Notes under the pieces: generated by a model | Database searches by the model: none | The model's input: only the letters and a program-made list of their open reading frames with translations | What the model was told of the DNA's origin: nothing | Assembly: GCF_026626745.1 (NCBI RefSeq) | Contig: NZ_JAPNJW010000001.1 | Coordinates: 4,386,001-4,450,000, forward strand | Length of the DNA: 64,000 nucleotides | From: Nannocystis sp. RBIL2 | GTDB lineage: Bacteria > Myxococcota_A > Polyangia > Nannocystales > Nannocystaceae | Reading direction: 5' to 3' | Translations under genes and position numbers: made by a program | Part shown: piece by piece, positions 8,241 through 16,131 of the stretch | Layout: every line of letters begins with the position of its first letter | Position numbering within the stretch: the first letter of the stretch is position 1

Positions 8241-9845
8241 ATGTCGAAGCTCTCGTATCGTCTTGGATTCGCGCTCCTCGTCCTGCCTGCGTGCAGCAAT
8301 CCGGCCCCGGCCGACACTGACAGTAATACCGACACGTCGACCAGCACGTCGACCACCGACGACACCACCACCGTCGGTCCGACCACCCAGCCGCCGACCA
8401 CCTCGACCACCGAGGGCACGACCGACTCCACGACCCTCGAGCCGACCACCACCGAGGCGGTGACGTCGACGTCGACGACGACCTCCACCACCGATACGAC
8501 CGAGACGACGGCGACCACCGACACGTCGACGACCTCGACCACCGATACCACCACCGACACCACCACCGACACCACCACCGAGGGCACGACCGAGACGACC
8601 TCGACCACCGAGGCTCCGGACCCCTGCGCCGACGGCGAGTTGAACGGCGGCGAGACCGACATCGACTGCGGCGGCCCGACCTGCTCGCCCTGCCAGGACG
8701 GCGGCGTCTGCGTCGAGGACACCGACTGCGCCAGCGGCTTCTGCAACGAGGGCGTCTGCGGCCTGCCGCCCGTGGGCTGCCTCGACGGCCTGCAGAACAA
8801 CGAGGAGACCGACGTCGACTGCGGCGGCTCCGAGTGTCCCGCCTGCGCCGACGACCTGACCTGCGCCGTGGCCGACGACTGCCTCTCCAAGGTCTGCACC
8901 GACGAGGTCTGCGTCGCCGCCACCTGCGAGGACCAGGTCGTCAACGGCGAGGAGTCCGACGTCGACTGCGGCGGCCTCACTTGCGACAAGTGCCTCGACG
9001 GCGACACCTGCAACAGCGGCAACGACTGCGAGAGCGGCGTGTGCGAGAACAGCGTGTGCTCGCCCGCCACCTGCGAGGACAACACCAAGAACGCCGGCGA
9101 GACCGACGTCGACTGCGGCGGCCCCGACTGCGATCCGTGCGGCGACGGCCTCGCCTGCGAGACCAACGACGACTGCGCCGACAACCAGTGCGTCAACAAC
9201 GCCTGCGTCGGCATCTCGTGCCAGGACGGCATCCAGAACGGCCAGGAGACCGGCATCGACTGCGGCGGCCCCGACTGCGGCGCGTGCCCGATGCCCGGCC
9301 TCATGATCAACGAGGTCGACTACGACGCCGTCGACGCCGACACCGACAAGGAGTTCGTCGAGATCCTCAACACCACCGCGGCGCCGATCAGCCTCGCCAA
9401 CCACTCGCTGGTGCTCGTCAACGGCAACGGCAACGTCCCCTACGCCACGATCAAGCTCGACGCCGCCGGCACCATCAACCCCGGCCAGTACCTCGTCGTC
9501 GCGCCCGCGGCCTTCGTCGTCCCGCCGGGCGTCCTCAAGGTCAACACCCCCGGCAAGACCGACCAGATCCAGAACGGCGCGCCCGACGGCCTCGCCCTGG
9601 TCAACGTCGGCAACGGCACCCTGATCGACGCGCTGTCCTACGAGGGCGCGATCACGACCGTCACCATCCAGATGGTCGGCGCCGTCAGCCTGGTCGAGGG
9701 CACCGTCCTGCCGATGAACGTCGCCGACGTGAACGACGTGGAGGCCTCGCTGTCGCGCCTGCCCAACGGCAACGACACCAATAACGCCGCCACCGACTGG
9801 AAGCTGTCGAAGTCCCCGACCCCCGGCGCTGCCAACGTGCCGTGA
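8241..9845 (+). CDS. Lipoprotein with five Cys-rich repeats and a lamin-tail domain
   Basis: Start ATG 8241 gives 534 residues. After a short signal and lipobox (VLPAC) comes a linker of about 110 residues made almost only of Thr, Ser and Asp/Glu. Five repeats of about 50 residues follow, each with the core NGxETDxDCGGxxCxxC and a trailing CxxxxDCxSxxC. The C-terminal 170 residues form a lamin-tail (LTD) domain: LMINEVDYD, KEFVEILN, the SLVLVNGNG strand and the end SPTPGAAN. LTD domains occur in many secreted bacterial proteins as beta-sandwich adhesion or DNA-associated modules. The last 24 coding bases before the terminal codons are duplicated at 12432-12455, on the far side of a low-GC island. 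Confidence 0.9.
   Translation: MSKLSYRLGFALLVLPACSNPAPADTDSNTDTSTSTSTTDDTTTVGPTTQPPTTSTTEGTTDSTTLEPTTTEAVTSTSTTTSTTDTTETTATTDTSTTSTTDTTTDTTTDTTTEGTTETTSTTEAPDPCADGELNGGETDIDCGGPTCSPCQDGGVCVEDTDCASGFCNEGVCGLPPVGCLDGLQNNEETDVDCGGSECPACADDLTCAVADDCLSKVCTDEVCVAATCEDQVVNGEESDVDCGGLTCDKCLDGDTCNSGNDCESGVCENSVCSPATCEDNTKNAGETDVDCGGPDCDPCGDGLACETNDDCADNQCVNNACVGISCQDGIQNGQETGIDCGGPDCGACPMPGLMINEVDYDAVDADTDKEFVEILNTTAAPISLANHSLVLVNGNGNVPYATIKLDAAGTINPGQYLVVAPAAFVVPPGVLKVNTPGKTDQIQNGAPDGLALVNVGNGTLIDALSYEGAITTVTIQMVGAVSLVEGTVLPMNVADVNDVEASLSRLPNGNDTNNAATDWKLSKSPTPGAANVP
9814..9837. repeat. Left copy of 24-bp direct repeat flanking low-GC island
   Basis: This stretch encodes the PTPGAAN end of the lamin-tail gene and is repeated without mismatch at 12432-12455. 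The distance between the copies is about 2.6 kb, and the DNA between them differs in base composition from both sides. The arrangement resembles the target duplication left by integration into a gene's 3' end, but no integrase gene is present. Confidence 0.75.
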
Positions 9846-9882
9846 GAGCTCATGTAGTCTACGCGTAGCGCGGACTCGTCTG

Positions 9883-9898
9883 TCCAGATTATTCTGGA
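9883..9898. terminator. Short inverted repeat after lamin-tail gene
   Basis: TCCAGA TTAT TCTGGA is a perfect 6-bp stem with a 4-base loop, 37 bp past the stop codon. It is followed by AAA rather than a T-run, so it may equally be an operator or an island boundary element. Confidence 0.4.
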
Positions 9899-10062
9899 AA
9901 GGCTCGTCTGATTGCCTATAGAGGCGTTCCCCGAGGGGCTCGGTGCGAAGCCGAGCTCACTCGGGATTCGCCCCAGTCTCTTTGCGTCTTGACGAAGACG
10001 TCTGCATAGAATATCGTCTTGAATGCTGGCCATCGTAATGGCTGTGCCCTCAAGGAAACCTC

Positions 10063-11190
10063 ATGCGTAGCACGAATCATCTCGCCGTCTCTCTCATCCG
10101 TGGACTCACCGTATCCGCCCTGGCCTTGACGAATTGGTTGCTCGCCGCTTGCGGAGACGACGTCAAGATGGGAAGCACCGACGATGAACCTGCAGAGAGT
10201 GACACTGATCCATGCCAATTCTCGGACAAGCCTGAGGGCATCTACCACTTCACCTGCGAGAATGACACTGACAACTGTTGGAAGGGTCATTTCAACGAAG
10301 ACATCTGCGGTGATGTCCAAGGTTGCGAATTGGTCGACCCCGCCGATCCCACCGATGGGTGGAGAGATGTGGTGAAGTCGATGTGCACGGAGAGGTGCAT
10401 TAGAAATTCTCGACAGCTGACAGGACATGTTTGCGAAAATGGGAATTGGTCAGATGTCAAGGTCACCGGACTGGTCGGACAAGAATGTGAGTACCAACAA
10501 TGCTCAGCTCCGTCCCTCCTGCTCAATTTCGACCACATCGAGGATGTCCTCGGCTCTGCTGCTGCTACCGACGCCGAGGACTTGCCGTGCGACTTGTGGG
10601 ATGACTGCCTCGATTACCTCGATCCCCCGGAGGTTGACGGCATGACGATGTCGCTCAGCACGGAGGACGCGCGCTCGAGCGCAGACATTATCATGATCAC
10701 AGATCCCGCTGGTGGTTCGGGATTGGAATTCCTCGGAGCGGGACAGACGACGCCAATTCCCAAGTTGCTCGTTGGAGAAGCGGCATACAGTCGGACCTCT
10801 TGCGGCGCCGACGCTTGCCCCTTCTACCTGGCGCAGTACGATCTCGAAGCAACCTCGCCGTTCACCATCGTCCTGAGCCTCGATGGTACGTCCACTTTGA
10901 TTAAGACGATCAACGATTTCTCGATTAGCTTGGTTCGCCCGACGCTTGGCATCAATCTCCCTGACAGTGACGATCTGATCTTCCCCCCCCACTCGCTCAC
11001 GTTCCGTGTTACCGCGACTGTCAGCGGGGCGACCAATTCCTACGGCGAGAACGGCAGTTACGACTTCGACTATTCGATCTCTGGCCACGTCTTCGGTGCC
11101 TTTGGTGCTTTCGGCACTCTCACCCTCGGCACCACTGGTGAAAGTATTCTCGGTGATTTGGAGATCATGGGGGTCTTCGTCGAAGAATAG
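10063..11190 (+). CDS. Island lipoprotein, unknown function
   Basis: The 375-residue protein starts at ATG 10063 with a signal peptide ending in LLAAC. An acidic linker leads to a region with many cysteines (CQFSDKPEG, CENDTDNCW, CGDVQGCE, CTERCIR), then a larger domain rich in beta strands with no recognisable family. Codon choice is markedly less GC-biased than in neighbouring genes, which supports foreign origin. The next gene begins 25 bp downstream, so the two probably form one transcript. Confidence 0.8.
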   Translation: MRSTNHLAVSLIRGLTVSALALTNWLLAACGDDVKMGSTDDEPAESDTDPCQFSDKPEGIYHFTCENDTDNCWKGHFNEDICGDVQGCELVDPADPTDGWRDVVKSMCTERCIRNSRQLTGHVCENGNWSDVKVTGLVGQECEYQQCSAPSLLLNFDHIEDVLGSAAATDAEDLPCDLWDDCLDYLDPPEVDGMTMSLSTEDARSSADIIMITDPAGGSGLEFLGAGQTTPIPKLLVGEAAYSRTSCGADACPFYLAQYDLEATSPFTIVLSLDGTSTLIKTINDFSISLVRPTLGINLPDSDDLIFPPHSLTFRVTATVSGATNSYGENGSYDFDYSISGHVFGAFGAFGTLTLGTTGESILGDLEIMGVFVEE

Positions 11191-11215
11191 CTTCGATGAG
11201 CCGGAGATCAGCTGC

Positions 11216-12328
11216 ATGCGAGCCCCGGTCGTCTTGCTACTTGCCCTCTGTTCATGCACAGAGCAAGAAGTAGTCCTCCCGAAGGTTGTCGCAAGCAGCG
11301 ATTACATTGCATACGGAACATGGGCCGACACGTCCACGCTATGCATGAATGAGCGCCTGCGTCAGTGGGACGCTTTCATCGAGGAGATCTCCAGTACTCT
11401 GGAGATCTCCCCACCGTCGTCGAAAATTCGATATACCTGGGTCCCTGAGCAATTCTGGTCGGCAGAACGCTGGGGTTGCTCTGACCCGCGCCGGGGGTGC
11501 TTCACAGGATTTCAGCAGGGAATCTTCGTCGACGATTTTGAGAACATGCATGAAATCGTTCACGCGGTCGACTTTTCCGGCCTTGGGGGGGGCCATCCCA
11601 TTCTCCGGGAAGGGCTGGCCGAGTTCTTTGGCACCGGTAGGTCCACAGAGGCCTTCGTGACCGATTTCACGGACCGATTCATGCAGTTGCTATCTTCGAC
11701 AGGGAAACCTCACTCACCCGCAGAATACGTACTCTGCATGCATTTCGTGGGGTCGATCATCGAGCGCCATGGCATATCGTTGTACAAAGAATTTTATGCT
11801 GCCTTGGACAGAGACTCGAGTCCACAAGAGTTTGAAGCAGCCTATCAGAATGTGTTTCACGAAGACCTCCTCGACGGTCTCCTGGACATGAGCTCTCTCG
11901 CTGTCACCGGTCAATTTGTGCCATGGCCATGCCTTGAGGGCTCGGACGCGGAGGTCCTCGAGTGGACCGGAGAAGGTGTGCTCCGGACGACGGTCCATGG
12001 AGAGTGTGGCGATCCCCATTTTGCAGGGCCCGGCTCCGTCCCCGATTCTTTCGGCTTCATCAAACACTACGTGATCGATGTAGAAGTCAGCGGATACTAT
12101 CGCCTCACGGTCAACGGGACAGATGCTACAGCCCCAGGCCTGTTAGCCGCTTCCATTCAGAGCTGTCCAGCGATTCCGTTCGAAATACTCGTCGCCGAAC
12201 AGAGTGCTCCTCACGAAGGCACGTTGGCAGCGGGCCGCAACATGTTGACAATATATTTTCCTCCCACCGCGGCGCTCGAGGGCGATGCAGAATTAGTTTT
12301 GGAGTTCCAGCACTCGGGGGCACCGTAA
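11216..12328 (+). CDS. Putative zinc metalloprotease lipoprotein (HExxH)
   Basis: Start ATG 11216 follows a GGAG ribosome site 11 bases upstream and gives 370 residues. The signal ends in the lipobox LCSC. Residues 112-116 read HEIVH, a zinc-protease HExxH motif, and are followed by HPILREGLAEFF, in which E132 or E136 could be the third zinc ligand as in gluzincins with the EGLAE pattern. The second half looks like a separate beta-rich domain. The motif context (a hydrophobic helix before, EGLAE after) makes a real peptidase likely, but the family is not assigned. It shares the low-GC codon use and probable transcript of the upstream gene. Confidence 0.75.
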   Translation: MRAPVVLLLALCSCTEQEVVLPKVVASSDYIAYGTWADTSTLCMNERLRQWDAFIEEISSTLEISPPSSKIRYTWVPEQFWSAERWGCSDPRRGCFTGFQQGIFVDDFENMHEIVHAVDFSGLGGGHPILREGLAEFFGTGRSTEAFVTDFTDRFMQLLSSTGKPHSPAEYVLCMHFVGSIIERHGISLYKEFYAALDRDSSPQEFEAAYQNVFHEDLLDGLLDMSSLAVTGQFVPWPCLEGSDAEVLEWTGEGVLRTTVHGECGDPHFAGPGSVPDSFGFIKHYVIDVEVSGYYRLTVNGTDATAPGLLAASIQSCPAIPFEILVAEQSAPHEGTLAAGRNMLTIYFPPTAALEGDAELVLEFQHSGAP

Positions 12329-12418
12329 TCAATGCAAGCTTTCGCGGCATCTCGCCTTTTGCCGAGCGGGACTCGGTGCCAATTCCGGGCGCGTCTCCCA
12401 CTCCGAACGGCCCTTTGG

Positions 12419-12463
12419 GCTGACCTCAGCACCCCGACCCCCGGCGCTGCCAACGCCCCCTGA
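12419..12463 (+). pseudogene. Remnant 3' end of a lamin-tail gene
   Basis: In the frame ending with TGA at 12461-12463 the sequence reads ADLSTPTPGAANAP, closely matching the end of the lamin-tail protein (SPTPGAANVP). There is no open frame in continuity with a start. It contains the right copy (12432-12455) of the 24-bp direct repeat and is either the displaced original end of the upstream gene or the tail of a lost paralog. Confidence 0.6.
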
Positions 12464-12482
12464 ACCCCGCTATGCTCGGCGC

Positions 12483-13976
12483 ATGATCGCCGGGTACGAA
12501 GACCTCGACGGCCTCGCCCTCGCCGCCCTCGTGCGCGCGGGCGAGGTCTCGCCGCTCGAGCTGGTCGACGAGGCCATCCGCCGCTGCGAGGCCGACGGCG
12601 TCCCGCTCGGCGCAGTGGTTGCGCCGATGTACGAGCGCGCCCGCGACCTGGCCCGAGGGACATTGCCCGAAGGACCGTTCCGCGGCGTGCCGACGCTGCT
12701 CAAGGACCTGGTGTCGGGGGCCGAGGGCGCGCCGCTGCAGTCGGGCAGCCGGTTCTTGCGCGGCCACGTGTCGACCGCCGACTCGGAGATCGTGCGCCGC
12801 TACCGGGCGGCGGGGCTGATCCCGGTGGCGAAGTCGGCGACCTCGGAGTTCGGCATCGTGCCGACGGTCGAGACCCTGGCCCACGGCCCGTGCAAAAACC
12901 CGTGGGACCTGTCGCGCTCGGCCGGCGGCAGCAGCGGCGGCTCGGGCGCCGCCGTGGCCGCGCGCATCGTCCCCCTCGCCAGCGGCAGCGACGGCGGCGG
13001 CTCGATCCGGATCCCCGCCTCCTGCTGCGGCCTGTTCGGCCTCAAGCCCACGCGCGGCCGCACCCCGCTCGGCCCCGAGCGCGCCGAGGCCTGGCAGGGC
13101 TTCGCCGCCCTCCACGCCCTGACCCGCTCGGTCCGCGACAGCGCCGCCCTGCTCGATGCGACATGTTCTCCGGAACAGGGCGCTGCGTACTACCCGCCCC
13201 CGCCGGCGCGCGCCTACCTGGCCGAGGTCTCGACCCCGCCGGGCAAGCTGCGGATCGCAGTCACCACCCGGCCGATGCTCGGCGGCCAGGTCCACCCCGA
13301 ATGCGTCGCGGCCCTCACCTCCGCCGCCGCTCTGTTGCAGGACCTCGGCCACCAGGTCGACGAGGCCGCGCCCGAGGTCGACGGCCCGGCCTTCTCGCGC
13401 GCCTTCTTCGCCATCCTCTGCGGCGAGGTCGCGGCCGACATCGACGAGGCCGCGCGCCTGACCGGACGCCGCCCGCGGGCGAGCGAGTTCGAGTTCGTGA
13501 CCTGGACCTTGAGCCAGATCGGTCGCGCCCTCCCGGCCGCCGACTTCGTGACCGCCAAGCGCCAGCTGCAGCAGGCGGCGCTGAAGATCGGGCCGTTCTT
13601 CGCCGACTACGACGTGCTCGTCACGCCGACCCTGGCCCAGCCGCCGGCGCCGCTCGGCACCCTCGGCCCGCAGGGCCTGTCCGCCTCGATGATGAAGCTG
13701 CTGGGCCGCGCCCGCGCCGGCGGCCTGCTGCGCCACCTCATGGCCCACGACCCCAGCGCCGACCAGGTCTACGCCTACCTGCCGTGGACCCCCGTGTTCA
13801 ATGTCACCGGTCAACCGGCCATGTCGGTGCCGCTGCACTGGAGCCCAGAGGGCCTGCCGATCGGCGTCCAATTCGTCGGCCGCTGGGGCGACGAGGCGAC
13901 CCTGTTCCGCCTCGCCGGCGAGCTCGAGCGCGCCCGCCCGTGGGCCGGCCGCCGCCCTCCGCGCCTCGCCGCCTGA
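12483..13976 (+). CDS. Amidase signature family hydrolase
   Basis: The 497-residue protein begins at ATG 12483. It carries the complete amidase-signature triad: K74 in LLKDL, cis-Ser S150 in GGSSGGSG and nucleophile S174 in SDGGGSIRIP, with the normal 24-residue gap between the serines. Length and order match bacterial amidases such as 6-aminohexanoate-cyclic-dimer hydrolase and other cytoplasmic amide hydrolases. It is not a GatA in context because gatB and gatC are absent. Substrate is unknown. Two pairs of the 14-bp repeat lie inside the coding region (12647-12674 and 13162-13189) without breaking the frame. Confidence 0.92.
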   Translation: MIAGYEDLDGLALAALVRAGEVSPLELVDEAIRRCEADGVPLGAVVAPMYERARDLARGTLPEGPFRGVPTLLKDLVSGAEGAPLQSGSRFLRGHVSTADSEIVRRYRAAGLIPVAKSATSEFGIVPTVETLAHGPCKNPWDLSRSAGGSSGGSGAAVAARIVPLASGSDGGGSIRIPASCCGLFGLKPTRGRTPLGPERAEAWQGFAALHALTRSVRDSAALLDATCSPEQGAAYYPPPPARAYLAEVSTPPGKLRIAVTTRPMLGGQVHPECVAALTSAAALLQDLGHQVDEAAPEVDGPAFSRAFFAILCGEVAADIDEAARLTGRRPRASEFEFVTWTLSQIGRALPAADFVTAKRQLQQAALKIGPFFADYDVLVTPTLAQPPAPLGTLGPQGLSASMMKLLGRARAGGLLRHLMAHDPSADQVYAYLPWTPVFNVTGQPAMSVPLHWSPEGLPIGVQFVGRWGDEATLFRLAGELERARPWAGRRPPRLAA

Positions 13977-13994
13977 CCCGCCTCGATAAAATAA

Positions 13995-14050
13995 ACTGTC
14001 CTCGAGAACCTGACCTCTGCGACATGACCGATCAGACATCCCTGTGGTTG
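13995..14050. repeat. 14-bp repeat array, four units, containing a start codon
   Basis: Units start at 13995, 14009, 14023 and 14037. The third unit (CATGACCGATCAGA) contains the ATG of the chaC-like gene at 14024, so the repeat forms both the leader and the first codons. No other ribosome site is evident. Confidence 0.75.
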
Positions 14051-14569
14051 TTCGGCTACGGCTCGCTGATCTGGCGGCCGGCGATCCCCTACGCCGAGCG
14101 GCTGCCGGCCCGCGCCGCCGGCTACGAGCGCCGCTTCTACCAGGGCTCGACCGACCACCGCGGCGTCCCCGAGGCGCCCGGTCGGGTCGTCACCCTCATC
14201 CCCAGCGCCGCGGCCTTCTGCGGCGGGGTCGCCTACCGCGTCGCGCCGCCCGACGTCGCCGCAGTGCTGCACACCCTCGACGTCCGCGAGCAGGGCGGCT
14301 ACACGCGCCTCGAGCTGCCGGTGCAGGTGCTGGGCGAGGCGCCGCGCGAAGTCCATGCCCTCACCTACGTCGCCGCGCCCGACAACCCCAACTGGCTCGG
14401 CCCGGCCTCGGTCGCCGCGATCGCCCTGCAAATTGCCCGCAGCCGCGGCCCCAGCGGGATGAACCGCGAGTACCTGGTCCGCCTCGCCGCCGCCCTGCGC
14501 GAGCTCGCCGTCGACGACCCCCACGTCTTCGACCTCGAGCGCGAGGTCCACGGCCACGAAGAGCTCTGA
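14024..14569 (+). CDS. chaC: Gamma-glutamylcyclotransferase of ChaC type
   Basis: The 181-residue cytoplasmic protein has the substrate-binding loop YGSLIW (residues 12-17) and the catalytic glutamate E89 in LDVREQGGY, both diagnostic of the ChaC branch. ChaC enzymes break glutathione to 5-oxoproline and Cys-Gly. The length is slightly short of, but consistent with, bacterial ChaC. Start ATG 14024 lies inside a repeat unit; no alternative start fits as well. It follows the amidase by 47 bp, so the two may share a transcript, although a functional link is not obvious. Confidence 0.88.
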   Translation: MTDQTSLWLFGYGSLIWRPAIPYAERLPARAAGYERRFYQGSTDHRGVPEAPGRVVTLIPSAAAFCGGVAYRVAPPDVAAVLHTLDVREQGGYTRLELPVQVLGEAPREVHALTYVAAPDNPNWLGPASVAAIALQIARSRGPSGMNREYLVRLAAALRELAVDDPHVFDLEREVHGHEEL

Positions 14570-14587
14570 AACGGCTCCGCGCACCAA

Positions 14588-14690
14588 CGTGTCCGATCGG
14601 TCATGTCCTTTAAAACATGCAGGTCGGCGAGCTGTGCCAGTCGTCTGTTTCATTGAACTATAGATGTCCTCAAGGACAGACTCCGCGGCG
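14588..14690. repeat. Two 14-bp repeat arrays downstream of chaC
   Basis: The first has units at 14588, 14602 and 14616; the second is a pair at 14663 and 14677 that is not an exact multiple of 14 from the first. They fill much of the 189-bp gap before the next lipoprotein gene. No gene is seen in that gap. Confidence 0.8.
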
Positions 14691-14758
14691 CGGGCGCCTG
14701 CACCTCCCCCGCGCTTCCCGCCCCGAGATGCCGCCCGCGCGCGTGCTATCCTCGCCGC

Positions 14759-15697
14759 ATGCGCCCCGCCGCCGGCGTCTCTCTCGCCCTCTGCGCCCTC
14801 GCTGGCTGCTTCTCCGACAGCCCCCCGCAGCTGTCCACCGGCGGCCTCACGACCACGGGCGAGCCCACGACGACCCCCTCGTCCACCACCGACGCGAGCA
14901 CCACGTCGACGACCGCCGCCTCGACGGAGGTCCCCACCACCGACGAGCCGACCATCACCACGGGCGGCTGTCCCATGGGCCAGCCGCCGAAGAGCTGGTA
15001 CCCCGACGGTGACGGCGACGGCTTCGGCGCCGGGGAGCCGGTCACTGTCGCCTGCGAGGTCCCGCCCGGCGCGGTCGACGTCGCCGGCGACTGCGACGAC
15101 ACCTGGTTCGAGGTCAACCCCGGCGCGGACGAGCTGTGCAATCGCGGCGTCGACGACGACTGCGACGGCCTCGTCGACGAGTACTCGGCAGTCAACCTCG
15201 CGTGCGGCGCCTGCAGCCTGTCGGAGCTCGGCGGCGCCGTCTTCTGGGTGTGCAGCGAGGCCGTGGCCTTCACCGCCGGCGAGGCCTTCTGCCAGCAATT
15301 CGGCCCCGCGGTCCACCTGATCCACCCGCTCAACGCCACCGAGCTGGCCTTCGTGCGCGACCGGATCTTCGACCACCTCGGCGAGCAGCCGCCGGACCTG
15401 GGCTTTTGGACCGGGCTCCACCGCCGCGAGGCGCTGTGGGACCAGTGCACGACCAACCCCGACGCTGCCGACTGGGTCGCCCTCGACGGCGCCCCCGTCG
15501 ACTATCTGCCCTGGCGCGACGGCGAGCCCAACAACTCCGAGTGCCTCCCGCTGTGCACCACCGAGCTCCTCGACGACCCCGAGTGCCCGCGCGAGAACTG
15601 CATCGAGCTCGGCGACGGCCCCACCGGCGCCTTCAACGACCGCGCCTGCAGCATCAACGCCGTCGGCCTGGTCTGCCAGGCCCGCCTCGATCCCTGA
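14759..15697 (+). CDS. Lipoprotein with MopE-like metal motif and C-type lectin domain
   Basis: The 312-residue protein has a signal with lipobox LAGC, a Thr/Ser linker (about residues 25-75), then a MopE-like stretch. That stretch has GDGDGFG, GDCDD and NPGADELCNRGVDDDCDGLVDE, an Asp-rich motif that can bind metal. The C-terminal half is a C-type-lectin-like domain: FWTGLHR, the WRDGEPNNSE loop characteristic of sugar-binding versions, ENCIELGDG, FNDRACS and a final C. It is probably a surface sugar-binding protein. Start ATG 14759 directly precedes the signal peptide. Confidence 0.87.
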   Translation: MRPAAGVSLALCALAGCFSDSPPQLSTGGLTTTGEPTTTPSSTTDASTTSTTAASTEVPTTDEPTITTGGCPMGQPPKSWYPDGDGDGFGAGEPVTVACEVPPGAVDVAGDCDDTWFEVNPGADELCNRGVDDDCDGLVDEYSAVNLACGACSLSELGGAVFWVCSEAVAFTAGEAFCQQFGPAVHLIHPLNATELAFVRDRIFDHLGEQPPDLGFWTGLHRREALWDQCTTNPDAADWVALDGAPVDYLPWRDGEPNNSECLPLCTTELLDDPECPRENCIELGDGPTGAFNDRACSINAVGLVCQARLDP

Positions 15698-15746
15698 GGC
15701 GAGCTGCGATGCGATCGCCCAGCCCTCGGCTCGACCTCGGAAACGA

Positions 15747-15884
15747 CATGTTTTTTTGAGCATGTCCTTCCGTTCACGTCCGCGGACATCGCCCGGCCGT
15801 CGACCCGCCCCGCCCCGCGCGCCGTCTCCCCCGCGGAGAAGACATGTCCTAAAGAGCATGTCCTCGTGAGCAGGTTCGCATACG
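15747..15884. repeat. 14-bp repeat arrays in a 308-bp gap
   Basis: A pair at 15747 and 15761 and a triplet at 15843, 15857 and 15871 lie between the lectin-like gene and the small ORF at 16006. One unit has a run of seven T residues. The rest of the gap is GC-rich with no gene that I trust. Confidence 0.8.
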
Positions 15885-16005
15885 CACCGCGCGCCCCGGC
15901 CCGTCCCTGCCCCGCCGCGACCGCTCGACCGCCGCCCGCGACCGTTCGCCCGCGCGGCCGTCCCCGGGGGGATGGCCGCGTGCCACCTTGCGCGTCGAGC
16001 CCTCG

Positions 16006-16131
16006 ATGACCGACCTCTTCGACGCCACTCTCACCGCCGCGCACCTCGTCCTCGCGCTCGCGCCGCTGGCCCTGGCCGCCTGCGCCTTCTTGCCGCTGCT
16101 CGACCTCGCGGCCCTGGAGGACTCGCGATGA
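16006..16131 (+). CDS. Small single-span membrane protein, translationally coupled
   Basis: A 41-residue reading frame begins at ATG 16006 and ends with TGA at 16129-16131, overlapping the ATG of the sugar transferase by ATGA. The sequence MTDLFDATLTAA is followed by a hydrophobic stretch of about 22 residues and a short acidic tail (ALEDSR), predicting one membrane helix. The overlap and third-position GC bias argue for real translation, perhaps as a partner or a coupling leader for the transferase. The assignment is inference; no family is known to me. Confidence 0.55.
   Translation: MTDLFDATLTAAHLVLALAPLALAACAFLPLLDLAALEDSR

Larger units (their letters stand above)
9838..12455. mobile_element. 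Low-GC genomic island with two lipoprotein genes
   Basis: From about 9846 to 12420 the sequence is visibly richer in A and T, and codons end in A or T far more often than in the genes on either side. The 14-bp repeat family, common elsewhere, has no clear array in this interval. Exact 24-bp direct repeats bound it. It holds two plus-strand lipoprotein genes and no transposase or integrase. It therefore looks like horizontally acquired cargo, inserted by an element now gone or by homologous recombination through conserved lamin-tail gene ends. Confidence 0.6.

Noticed and set aside
2920..9404. Very long minus-strand frames (1122 and 1037 codons) opposite the IgGFc-like and lamin-tail genes
   Set aside because: They are low-complexity Val/Gly/Asp/Arg shadows of the plus-strand codons; the plus strand has signal peptides, family motifs and proper starts.
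15502..16044. Minus-strand frame of 180 codons over the lectin-gene end and repeat region
   Set aside because: Arg/Gly/Ala-rich composition, no motif, and it opposes the end of a clear C-type-lectin domain gene.
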